This document shows, one piece after another, positions 12,401 through 22,483 of a stretch of 64,000 nt of DNA. Each line of letters starts with the position of its first letter. Position 1 is the first letter of the stretch. Source of the stretch: Agelas oroides (taxonomy: Eukaryota > Porifera > Demospongiae > Agelasida > Agelasidae); contig OX422188.1 in assembly GCA_949130485.1 (NCBI GenBank), positions 1,573,722-1,637,721 of the forward strand, in the 5' to 3' direction. Made by a program: the position numbers and the translations under genes. The notes under the pieces were generated by a model, which saw nothing but the letters and a program-made list of their open reading frames with translations, searched no databases and was not told where the DNA came from.

Positions 12401-13879
12401 ACTTTTTCCTGTTGACTTCCATAGGTAACAAATAATGACACAGTTGAGTGGGTTGGTACACACACTCTCAAGAACTGGGTTATCGCTGAACCTTTGAAGG
12501 AGCGGAGCCGATTGTTCAGGGGTGATGAATTTCGACTTCACAAAGCTCTCAATATCCACTTTAGAGAAGGCTTGTAGTGTCACAAAGCGGTCGATGGAAG
12601 GCATCTTGTACAAGTCACGGGAAGCTGTAGTGCGAGAGGTGACAATCACAGATGCAAATGGCAGACACTTGTCTGAGAGAAGATCATGAAATATGGACCC
12701 TTCATAGAACTGTGAATCAGATAGTTCATCCCAACCATCCAGAATAAACAGACAGCCCTCTCCATCTCCAAGGTACTTGCCAATACTATCTCCAAGCTCT
12801 GGATAACTGTGAGAAAGAAAGTCATTCACTGACTTTGATGATGCAACTTCTTTCATACACAGAGGTACAAAGAACACCAGCTGATACTCATTCAAATTGC
12901 CAGTGTTCTCTCCCCAATCACAAAGCAACTTTTCACAGAAGGTACTTTTTCCTGCCCCTGCCTCCCCCAACACTACTACTTTGCGAACTTTTCTTTCATG
13001 AGTGTCATTTTTGAACAAGGCTTTGTAATCTAAAAGAATGGGGCCATCGGTGCTTCCCAAACTAGAACTCTCAGTTTCTGTTTTGTTCTTCAGTTCAGTG
13101 AGGGCTAGTCGGGGCTCAACTATTTCTTGATTTAGCAGTGGAGGCCACTGAGCATGTAGTTGTACCCTCCTTTCTCGATACCTTTTCCTCAATGTTCTCA
13201 TTAAGGAGGTAACTGGTGTTACATGCTCCTTCTCCACATGCAGAGGTCGGTCTTCAAGCTCAGTAATGAAATTGGCAAGTTCACTGTGTCCCAAGGGATT
13301 AGCTTTGTCCTCTCGAAGGCAGTGCACCAGCTTTGATGCTCCATCTGGATGCCTTTGTAACGATTTCAGAAGTAGATCAACTCTTAATGTTTGTGACTCT
13401 GTGTCAACAATTGCACAGTACTCTGAAACTGACAGTAACTGCTGCTTGTTTAGTAGTGGCAATAGAGCATGTAGGTCAATCAGTATATAGAGTTTCTCTT
13501 TCGTTTTCTCTGTTGCAAGAAAATCAACACTAACTTTCAATGGCATCAGTGAATGAGGGGTCCGAACCTCAATAGATGCACTGAGAATGGCAGCAAGTTT
13601 TTGATGAGGTTCATAATCAGGAGTGGAATTCAAGGTGCTGATTAAACTTCTTAGAGGATTGACACTCGTGGACATCAAAAGGTAAGAGAGAAGCAAATTG
13701 ATCTTTTGCCATGGAGTCCTACCAAAAGCAAGTAGTTGTTCGAACTGTTCTTGTGTTAAACACTCTTTCTTGAAGAGCTGCAATAGCAGGCCGAGACTTT
13801 CGACATCAAGATTTTCTTGGATTTCTTGATGTCTGAACAGTAAGATGTCAGTTCCATCTGCAGGTATAGTCTCACTCAT
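9470..13879 (-). CDS. NLR1: CARD-CARD-NACHT-LRR-Death receptor
   Basis: Intracellular NOD-like receptor. Exons in transcript order: 10199-13879, 10077-10136, 9858-9990, 9470-9777. Introns are about 60 to 140 nt, GT..AG, with matching phases (0, 0, 1). The product is about 1393 residues. ATG at 13879; stop TAA at 9470-9472. CARD 1 about residues 10-95 and a second CARD-like fold about 115-208. NACHT from about 298: Walker A GEAGAGKST at 305-313, Walker B LFILDGWDEL at 377-386, sensor VIVTSRT at 411-417. Ribonuclease-inhibitor type LRRs about 750-1225 (LKELDLTSNNVGPSGA and similar). Then a Ser-rich linker and a C-terminal Death domain (EILSKWLRGMGKQP, LIEVLRDIDRNSLANDIE). The large exon read alone ends two codons past the donor GTATGA, so a single-exon model would miss the Death domain. 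Family members sense microbial ligands and oligomerise through the NACHT; no ligand can be inferred here. Confidence 0.92.
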
Positions 13880-15165
13880 AATTCAAGATCCTGTCTTAGA
13901 ATTCAGCTCAGTTATTCACAGCCAGGTTAGGCATTGGGGTCTGCTGAAACAGTCTTGAACCCAGCCTATTCTTACTCTGGAAGGTTTACTGAAGTGTAAC
14001 TGAATACAGAATAAAGGGAAGAAGTAAGCACAAAAATGTAACTAACTAGAAGAGATGAACATAAAATTGACAGGATCTTTACATATTGGTCATGTTTCAG
14101 CTAGTATCCATATAGACAAACTTTATGAGAGTTGTGAAGCTTATATATACAAGGTGTGAATAGTTAGCTTGTCACTTTAGGAATTGTATTAAATTTGGCA
14201 AGCTGATAGGTTCGTTCCCAGGCCCTCCTACTGTCCATTCTTGACTACTTCCAGTCATGAGTTATGCAAAGACGGAGGGGAGGGAGGGGGGGGGGGGGGG
14301 GGGGGGTAAGGTTAGCTTACTGGAAGTAATGAAAAACTGGATGGTGGGAAGGCCTGGGAACGAGGATAGAAAAGTCACTGTTCACAGAAATAAAGTTTTG
14401 CTTCAACACCAATCACAAGCAACAGTATAATAAAGCAGAACCATCTTTGAGGACTTAAACTACCAATACTTAATAGCAGTCTTGCATGTCACGGTTTAAA
14501 GTGGATACATCCCTAGTAGGTGCAAAATTCGTTTGCGTAACCGATTGCCAAGGATGTGATGTCAAATACAACAGTTGCCAAGCATTATACAGGCACTACC
14601 ATGTACCCAAAATGGTTTGTGTACAGTGAAGATAGGTCAAGGACAAACAACTGTGGTGAAGTTTGAAGGGTGGCATAAGAAGCTGGCAGGAAAGAGCAAT
14701 CCTATAATTAGACCGCTCATGAATAATTAATGAGCCCCAGAGCAACTTAAACACCTCTCTGGGTGTCTAACCTATACTTATAGCACTAGAGCTAGTGGAC
14801 AACTACAGAAGTAATCTTGAGGGAACAAGGAGCTGTGCAGCCACAAGGCAGTTGTTTGGGGTTGAAAGAGAAGTTTGAAGGCCATTCAGCAAAAGTTCCC
14901 TAATAATTTGTAAACCCTTCACATAAATATTATTTGGTAATTAGACAGTTGTATTTGCAGGTGTGTGGCACACAAACAGCACATTAAAATAATGCAAAAC
15001 CCTGACTAAGATTAAATGGTTATTTGCGGTAGATGAAACAGGTACACATACATAATCACAGTATTCAGAACAGAATGAGAAGGGTTCATTATGTGATACT
15101 ATATGGCTCAGCCTCGGCAGTCACTTGAGGCATTCTATTTTCTTTCACCACAAGTTTTCAGAGTG
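13880..15165. other. 5' flank of NLR1 with a foldback MITE and poly-G tract
   Basis: Upstream of the NLR1 ATG. A possible acceptor (CTAAGACAG on the minus strand) lies just before the ATG, so a 5' UTR intron is possible. At 14210-14364 a foldback element has ends GTTCGTTCCCAGGCC and GGCCTGGGAACGA with a poly-G run of about 20 inside; its copy at 56492-56634 has a shorter G run. Around 14560-14860 lies sequence also found upstream of NLR2 (37370-37560), there without the insert seen here. No gene is called. Confidence 0.5.
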
Positions 15166-15465
15166 AGTAATGTTATGTTGCCTCATTGATGGAGCAGGAA
15201 CGTTCAACTGCAACTATAGCCAGAACTGCATCCACTTTTAGAAGAGACAGTGCAATCCATGAAGCCCTGTTGTGGACTGACCCCTGAGGCATTTGCAGTT
15301 GGTCTGAAGCTAGCTGCATGGTATTACAAGGTATGGTACTTGTCCTATCCACACATGCAGTTGGGTTGCTGACAACATTACTCATCCTCTTGTAGTTATG
15401 CAGATTGTGCATAAGCTGCCGAACTCATGCTTGCAGTTGTTGGACTTGTGTACTTCCACAAAGAA

Positions 15466-15758
15466 TCATTCTAAAGTGATGTTTAGTTCTTCTTTGGGAA
15501 CCTCTTCCAGTTTGTGGGGGAGTTCTTGCCATCTTCTCTGTGCCTCAAAACCAGTTTACCCACATATTAGTAGACTTTGCCATGTTATAGTTCTTCTCTG
15601 CAATTCATCCAAGTTGAGCACCTCAAAAGTGGGGCAGGGCTTACTTGAATGCAGCACTTTGTTCTCAATTTCCACAACAAACACTCGAGTTCACTTCCAG
15701 TTGGCTCTCTCGTAAGAACACAGGCACCAAAAAGTTTGTCCTCACAAGTTCCTGCCAT
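15466..15758 (-). CDS. Hypothetical 63-residue two-exon gene, copy 1
   Basis: I do not recognise this protein. Exon 1 at 15645-15758 opens with ATG and codes for 38 residues starting MAGTCEDKLFGACVL; it ends at a good donor (GTAAGC). Exon 2 at 15466-15543 follows an AG acceptor in the same phase and codes for AQRRWQELPHKLEEVPKEEL plus five residues and a TGA stop. The tail is charged and helix-prone. The frame and splice signals are kept in the second copy (57888-58180), but those copies are so alike that this adds little weight. It lies upstream of NLR1 on the same strand. It could also be an untranslated leader of an NLR transcript. Confidence 0.3.
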
Positions 15759-15924
15759 AATTATTCTTTGCTTGTAACTAACAACTGTATCTATGCAACT
15801 AAGTGTGTAACATTCCATTTAGACAAAATACATCAGTAATACATTATCAAAAGAGCGTACCAGTATACTGAACTGCTGAGCGCCTTAGTGCAAGGCTGAT
15901 ATTCGTGAAGTGTAGTCAGTCCAC

Positions 15925-16021
15925 ATTTGTATGTATGTGGCATGTATGGATGTATGTATGCAGTATGCATGTACGTATGTGACTGTGTGCATGTATGTAT
16001 GTATGTATGTATGTATGTACT
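15925..16021. repeat. ATGT/GTAT microsatellite
   Basis: Imperfect then perfect tetranucleotide run (TATGTATG type) of about 95 bp, ending directly at the start of the TAGTCTCG element at 16024. The second copy of this array is at about 58339-58436. Frames across it are artefacts of the repeat. Confidence 0.85.
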
Positions 16022-16023
16022 GT

Positions 16024-16281
16024 TAGTCTCGTGAAAGAGCGCCCACTCACGAAAGAGTGCCCACCCCCTACTTTTCGCTCTGATTTCCTGTATAGGGTCA
16101 AAGTGTATTCGAATGAGCGCCTACCCACGAGACTAGCCATTCAGAGTGTTGTGTGCCATCAGGACTCGATTTCGAAGCCGCTGGTGATTACATTGTACAT
16201 TATTAATTCTGACATGGGTGCTCTTTCGTGGTTAAATGTGAAAGAGCGGACTTGTAAGGTGCTCCACCCATGGGCGCTCTC
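16024..16281. mobile_element. TAGTCTCG-ended MITE, right end deleted (copy 1)
   Basis: Left end TAGTCTCGTGAAAGAGCGCC. The intact partner at 58440-58707 ends GGGCGCTCTTTTGCGAGACTA, its inverted repeat. Here the right TIR is cut after GGGCGCTCTC, and the following about 130 bp present in copy 3 are missing, so copy 1 carries a deletion. Contains no credible gene. Confidence 0.7.
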
Positions 16282-16544
16282 TCAGGTAAGGCAAAATGTT
16301 TAGCTCTCCATGCTATAGCCCACCAAGGCTGCATTGGTTCGCTGGCTTGATGCACCCTTGGCCCACATAAGCAACATGAACCTTTGCATTTGGTAGAAGA
16401 TGCACCACCTCACTGATGCACTTCAAACGCATGCTTTGACATCTTCTCACAGCTTCGATTTACCATGCCTACTATACTGTTCGATCCTAACATAGTAGTA
16501 CCACATCTACATTGTACTGAACACATGAACACTCTGCGCATGTG
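16282..16544. other. Non-coding sequence shared with copy 3
   Basis: About 260 bp of unique-looking sequence that reappears at about 58830-59070. I see no exon, RNA gene or repeat in it. Confidence 0.3.
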
Positions 16545-17304
16545 CAGTGGCGGATTTAGGGGGGGTAAGGGGGGTGCAAATGCACCCCCCTTTGGCGGCT
16601 AGTAATGTATTTTGCGTACATAACTGCACGAGTCCATCAAATGATTATGCAGCAGTGGCATGCAGCAACAACAACCAGGCACAGCTACACACTCACATAT
16701 CAGTTCCTTACTGATCTCCAGACGTTTGACTAGGCCTAGAGTTGCTTCGAGATATTCAGTTCGGCCCGAGGGGTCCGCCACGGCGCGCCTCGGCGTACGA
16801 GATTTCGAAATCCACTGGATTTGACGTGGATTTCGGATTTCAGAGTGGATTTCTGGATTTCACAGTGGATTTCTGGATTTCACAGTGGATTTCTGGATTT
16901 CACAGTGGATTTCTGGATTTCACAGTGGGTTTCTGGATTTCACAGTGGATTTCTGGATTTCAGTTTGGATTTCTGCCGACAGGTTTCTTCTTGTATGTTC
17001 TTGGATATTTTAGTTGTAGTTCCCAGCTTAGCAAAAAATTTTAGCTAGTTGTAGTTTTGGTTAACTAAATTTTAAAAAGGCCATACTGAAATGTATTTAG
17101 TTAAAGTTATAGTTAACTAAAACAACACCGTCGGACAGTGTACGAGATTTCTTTTGTGACGGACCCTCGGTTCGGCCTTCCAGCTATATTTTGTAAGAAT
17201 GCGTTTACGTGACCGAAAGTGGGCGTGGCAACCCCAAAAATTTCCGGCGCGCTTCGCGCGCCAGTGACTCAACCCCCCTTTCTACATTTCTAGATCCGCC
17301 ACTG
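16545..17304. mobile_element. CAGTGGCGGA-ended DNA transposon with internal minisatellite
   Basis: Left end CAGTGGCGGATTTAG and right end CTAGATCCGCCACTG are inverted repeats; CAGNGGCGGA ends are common in hAT-type non-autonomous elements. ATGTG occurs on both outer sides (16540-16544 and 17305-17309). The matching site in copy 3 (about 59070-59085) reads CTCTGCGGATGTGTATTCC with no element, an empty site. The interior holds about seven copies of a 20-bp unit (16826-16972, unit GTGGATTTCTGGATTTCACA). No transposase frame. Confidence 0.75.
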
Positions 17305-17340
17305 ATGTGTATTCCTAGTACTAAACTGATTGATCAATAT

Positions 17341-18712
17341 TACACCCCAAGATGCAACTTAAAGGACCCACGTAAATAATAAATAAATATATAATTCACA
17401 GGGCCAGAGGAAGCGTTGGACATCCAATCTGAGCTGATATTCGTTAATGGCATGGTGCACTTACCCCAGGAATGAAACTTTGGTATACCAACAACTCTCC
17501 CTTCACCAGCTACACCACCGTCACCCCTCACAGCGACTCCCGAAGCAATTTTTCCGCTTACGTGATGTCACACGTTCAATATACCTACGTATAAAGCGCT
17601 ACCGTACTTCGGGCTGATATTACGCACGTAAAGCGCGAGTATGAAGCAGGCAAAGGTGTGCCTCGCTATTCACGATTTGATAAACTGATGTCTGGCTCCT
17701 CCCTTGAGGGTAAAGCTTTTTCTTAAGAAGCCACAAAACTCTGAACTCTAAGGCATCCTACTTCAGCTAAATTTGCAGCACAAAACCTGATCTCTTAAGC
17801 CTTCTACTTCAGGTCTTGTAGCTAAGTAGCAGTGAACTTTTTCCTAAAGCACACTAACAAAGATTTTACCTACGTATAGCACTGAACTCTCAAGTGTTCG
17901 AGCCAAGATAAACCTGCTGCACAAACCTTCCGTGAGCATCTTTGGGTGCAGTTACTTTGCTCGATTAAGGGTAGTGTAATGATTCAATTTGATATAGGTG
18001 TTCACCTACTTAGTACTATAGTACTAATGATTAACTGTGTAGGTACGCACAGCTGTTCCCTCGTTCCACAGAGTTAATTAGGTTTGTGCTGTTACACCCC
18101 CAAGATGCAACTTAAAGGACCTGGGTAATATAAACAATTCACAGGGCAGAGGAAGCGTTGGACATCCAATCTGAGTTGATATTTGTTAATGGCATGGTGC
18201 ACTTACTCCAGGAATGAAACTTTGGTACACCAACAACTCTCCCTTCACCAGCTACACCACCGTCACCCCTCACAGCGCTAGCGACTCCCGAAGCGATTTT
18301 GCCGCTTACGTGACGTCACACGTTCAATAAACCCACGCTACGTGTATTGAGCGCGCTACCGCGCTTCGGGCTAATAACACGCGCGTAACGCGCGAGTATA
18401 AAGCGGTTGAAGGCGCGCCTCGCTATTCACGATTGATAAACTGATGTCTGGCTCCTCCCTTGAGGGTAAAGCTTTTATAAGAAGCCACAAAAACTCTGAA
18501 CTCTAAGGCTTTCTACTTCAGGTAAATTTGCAGCACAAAATCCTGATCTCTAAAGCCTTCTACTTCAGGTCTTGTAGCTAAGTAGCAGTAAACTTTGTTT
18601 TCCTAAAGCCTACTAACAAACCTTTACCTGTGTATAGCACTGAACTCTAAAGTGTTCGAGCCAAGGTAAACCTGCAGCACTAACCTCCTATGAGCATCTT
18701 GGGGTGCGGTAA
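17341..18712. repeat. Two tandem ACACCCCAAGATGC-ended repeats (copy 1 pair)
   Basis: Two related units of about 610-620 bp at 17341-17952 and 18092-18712. Each begins near ACACCCC(C)AAGATGCAAC and ends near GAGCATCTTGGGGTGC (TTTGGG in the first unit), so the ends are inverted repeats. Each contains TACACCACCGTCACC, a TGACGTCA-like word after CGCTTACGTG, and CTCCTCCCTTGAGGGTAAAG. A second pair is at 59111-59702 and 59831-60448, and a diverged relative at about 30941-31480. Probably a non-autonomous transposon with solo spacing; non-coding. Confidence 0.65.
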
Positions 18713-20301
18713 CTTTGCTCGTATATATGGCAAACTTACTAATAAATTTGGGTAATGATTTAGTGCATGTTAACTTTGTTCGTGTTTTTCAATGTCAACA
18801 CAAACATACATGGGCAGAGTACAGAAAGGTCATCTTTGTTCTCTGCTCGTAACAATTCAAACCTAGCACTCCAAGCTCGAGCCAAAGGTGCTTTCAGCCA
18901 TTCTTTGCAGATTCATGACCCTAACCACACCCACTCACTTTGCAAAGAATAGTAATGGCTTACCTAGTGCTGACCAAGGGCTTTCTACAGCCAAATGCAC
19001 TTTTCACCCAGTACATAAACCTACTCACTTTCCCCTTTCCCTAACATGGTTCTCAAGCACACTGTGCCAAGTCACATCATAATGCTGATATCTGACAATC
19101 ACAAAAGTTATTAGTTTTATGTCAAGGTCTGGCACTGGTATTTGACAGTATGAGGGAGACTCAGATGCTCCACCTAACATCTAAGGTGTACGGGCCTACT
19201 TTTAGGGAGATGTGTTTTGTTGATTGTTCATGGTTAGCATTGGTTTACATGCACTTTACTTTTGAAAACATTGATGGTGCTTTCAGTATCACAATCCAAG
19301 ATGACAATAATTACACACTTTGTTGAATACCCCAGTAGTACTCTGTTATTGTTGCTACGTAGTTTTCTATAAACTGAGGAAGGGCTGTTTGCAAAGATAA
19401 GATAAGCAAAAGATAAGATTAGCAAACTCACAATGGTTTTTTGTATTATGGCATTACTATATATGGTACTGTGAGTAATTGGCAAGAATGTTTGTTCATA
19501 CCATTCTCACCAGACTGCCATAGAGAAGTACAAGCTTGAATCATCTACCAATAAAAACTGGATGGCTTGTGAATTAAGAAGCATAGAAGCTGCAAAAGCA
19601 AAGCGTCTCTTGATGGCAAGTTTTTGTAACCTTACCAACGATATAATTACCTAGTCTGCATGTGCAAAGCAGAGTTAAGCGACGTGTTTTGCTTATCTTT
19701 CTGTCTAGTAAAATGTTTCGCAATATATAAATTTGCAGGGCCAATGACAAATGAGAAGAGTAACATTAAAATCTCCACCAAAAGCAATATGTGCAGACCT
19801 GATAGAGACCAAGCAATTCTATGCTCTCTATTTCTAGCTTTTTCCTATTTAACATTGTAAAGTTGAACTGATATATTCTGGGCTATGTAATAGAGTTGAC
19901 TGTCATACCCTGTAGTTCTGTAGGGTGTACACCATGCACTGGCTAACAACAGTTTCAGTACAGTAGACTGTGGCCACATGATTGCTCATTCGCTACATGT
20001 TTATTGTCTGCCATTTTTCATGGTTAACAACTTGGATGCAGCTTAGACTATGCCTACACATCTTCTGGGCACATGTTCATGTCAGAATATACTGGAGTAT
20101 AACTTAGGAAGCTCACTGAGCAAGTGTACATCTGAACTCAAGATATAGAGGATGCGTACTGAGTGAGTAAAACTTTTGGCATACAGATTATCAGCACCAT
20201 AATTATGTCTTCTCCAGCAATGAATAATAGACACTGCTATACAAAACAGCTTTAACATTGACTAGCCGTGTTTATTAACTAGCCTTGTACCTCAGCAATT
20301 C
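18713..20301. other. Intergenic region with one minus-strand exon-like block
   Basis: Mostly featureless. On the minus strand about 19512-19632 can be read as LQKLAIKRRFAFAASMLLNS and onward to a GTGAGA donor. The block recurs in copy 3 (about 61185-61305) with several changed residues and no stop, so it may be an exon. I cannot link it to a start or stop and do not name it. The rest shows nothing recognisable. Confidence 0.3.
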
Positions 20302-20684
20302 TCACACCAGTGTTTTACTAGTACTGCAAGTGATCAGCACTGAGGGTCTGAGTATGAGGTTAAGTGTTAAAGTAGTGCAAATCGTGTACTTCTCTGAAGA
20401 TCCGTAGTTAGCAAACAGCCGTCTGGCTATTTCATTATTTGCCACTTCAACATAGTAACAGGTAGGCACATATACCACAAGAAGTTCTAATGCATACTAC
20501 CTTGTACTAGTACAATAGATTCAGTTTCACATTCAATATCAAATGCCGTTTCATATAACAAGTAATTTGTTTGTAATATAAACTTCCTTGTATGAATACT
20601 AGTAACAAGGGCAAATCGCGTGGGAGACTCACTGCTTAGTAGCCTTGGGACTTTTAGCATACAATAATCAACACTTGTTCTCAT
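20302..20684 (-). CDS. Hypothetical two-exon gene, copy 1
   Basis: I do not recognise this protein. Exon 1 at 20501-20684 starts with ATG (MRTSVDYCMLKVPRLLSSES...) and ends in phase 1 at a GTAGTA donor. A 56-nt intron follows. Exon 2 at 20302-20444 continues VANNEIARRLFANYGSSEKY... to a TGA stop. The two sum to about 108 residues. The copy at 62846-63228 keeps the same exons, phases and stop while differing at several residues (TRFALVTSIH against TQFALVTSTH), which mildly supports coding function. No membrane segment or known motif is seen. It may be only the 3' end of a longer gene. Confidence 0.4.
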
Positions 20685-20931
20685 AGACTCAGGTGGTTAC
20701 CGACCATAAATCCCAACTAACATCACATAAGGATACACCCCCGGTTGATGAAATAGGTGGTTGCTTATCCTGGAACAGAATTTTTGCCATCTACACCATA
20801 GTACAGATGTTAGAATGCAAAGTACAAAGGTATCCTGTAACTTGGAGACACTGATGGTTTGGGCATGTGGTTAGAAGTTGTTAAGAGTTAACAATGGTAG
20901 CACTAAGAGGGTTAATTAAAGGATGGTAGCA

Positions 20932-20959
20932 CACACGCACGCGCACACACAACACACAC

Positions 20960-21055
<96 letters not shown>

Positions 21056-21134
21056 CACACACACACATACACACACACACACAACACACACATACACAAC
21101 ACACACACACATACACAACACACACACACACACA
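20932..21134. repeat. CA-dinucleotide microsatellite (copy 1)
   Basis: About 200 bp of CA repeats broken by AACAC, ACGCAC and ATACAC words. The second copy is at 63470-63668. Cys-Val and Thr-His frames through it on both strands are artefacts. Confidence 0.97.
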
Positions 21135-21136
21135 TA

Positions 21137-21762
21137 CCATAATGCTATAATGTTTTGCGTAAACTTTTCTTTTGCGAATTTTGCGAGTGCTGATGGCATC
21201 GCAAAGAAAAGATCGCACTAATCAAATTTGTGGGGGTGGCTCTTGGTAGGTGTGGTTAACGGACACGTTGACCCGACGTCGAACCAATGAACGTTAGCTG
21301 GCTGTTCCAGGAGAAGCAGCGGTAATGGATGTTTCCGGCCTTGTGTAGTATAACAACAGTGAAGGTGGCAGAATAAGTTCCATTGTTCTTCAGAAACTAT
21401 TTTTTTCAAGATGAGTACCGGTATTCGCCAGTATTTCAGTCCGACTACGTGACTTCCCAGCCACAAGGACACTGGGATTGGAGCAGCTGCAACTCGCGAA
21501 GCAAAGGGAGGCGTGAAGCGTGTGTTGGAGAAGCAAGCCAGCCAACAGAGCGCTAAGAAGCGGAAACAATATACCAACTTCTCTGACACCGACAGAGCTG
21601 AGATCGGCCGATACACATTCATGACTATTATTGCTACTACGCACGTGCTTGTACAAATTGAGGGAGGGGCTAAGATAGGTACCGCTCATTCGCAAAGATA
21701 AGATCGCAAATTACTTAAATTAGCCTAAAAATGGCAAAATCGCAAGCATAATAGCATTACGG
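21137..21762 (+). mobile_element. Pogo-like relic with TA target site
   Basis: Left end CCATAATGCTATAATG (CCGTAATGC in the other copy) and right end CATAATAGCATTACGG are inverted repeats flanked by TA on both sides, as in Tc1/mariner/pogo insertions. From ATG 21411 the plus frame reads MSTGIRQYFSPTT, then a TGA at 21450-21452. It resumes in frame with KKRKQYTNFSDTDRAEIGRY, a helix-turn-helix-like start typical of pogo-type elements in marine invertebrates (family recognition from memory). The stop is shared with the second copy (63671 to the window edge). No catalytic domain remains. Confidence 0.6.
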
Positions 21763-21889
21763 TACACATGCAGTCACCCCCCCCCCCACACACACACACA
21801 CAGTCTCCCTAATGGGATACGCCCCCCAGACCAATTAAGGCTAGGACCCCTGTGTGCTACTTCAGGGAGCTCTGCAACTAGTGCTTGAC

Positions 21890-22474
21890 TAGTCTCGTGC
21901 CCAGACTATTTTTCGCACGCGGAGGGGAAAAATAGTCTGGTCAACTGCCTATTCAATTTTTGTTCCAAGCGCCACGATGGTGGCGCTCCAATCAGATTGC
22001 TTCATGCGAATGACGTCACGTACTGCAACAAATGGCGAGCAAAGAAGGCTAGGCAGTTGAAGCGCTATGCAGGCGACCAAGTCAGGTAGAACCAGAGAAC
22101 GACAAGCGAAGGAATTCCAGGACTTCTGTGAACGGGCGGTGTGTGTTTCTGAGCTTGAAAACTGTCAGTGTGAAGTTTCTGAGCTTCAAATGTCGATAAG
22201 ATTGTCTCGGGGCTTTCTGAGGTTGACAGAGGCTTCATGTCAGCTTGTGAATCTTCGTTTCTTGGCGTACGGAAGCTCCGAGAAGGATGATTCCTGCAAC
22301 AAGCCGTCTCTTTAGAGCTCTTTCGTAGTTTCATGCTTTGTGTGACGTCACATAATACATTTTTAAAGATGTTGCGTCACCAATTTTTAAACCGCACGGA
22401 ACAAAAATTGCATAGGCAGTTGACCAGACTATTTTTCCCCTCTGCGTGCGAAAAATAGTCTGGGCACGAGACTA
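21890..22474. mobile_element. TAGTCTCG-ended MITE with long TIRs and 9-bp target duplication
   Basis: The ends TAGTCTCGTGCCCAGACTAT and its complement match for about 75 bp with few mismatches. The element is flanked by GTGCTTGAC at 21881-21889 and again at 22475-22483. Inside, a plus-strand ATG frame (22067-22315, 82 residues, beginning MQATKSGRTRERQAKEF) has heptad-like ELENCQCEVSELQ text; it may be chance or captured sequence. No transposase. Confidence 0.8.
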
Positions 22475-22483
22475 GTGCTTGAC

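Noticed and set aside
16826..16972. Regular 20-bp repeats as a CRISPR-like array
   Set aside because: There are no spacers; units abut directly, and the genome is animal. It is a minisatellite inside a transposon.
20881..21218. Long Cys-Val and Thr-His frames on both strands
   Set aside because: They are translations of the CA microsatellite; same for 63422-63752.
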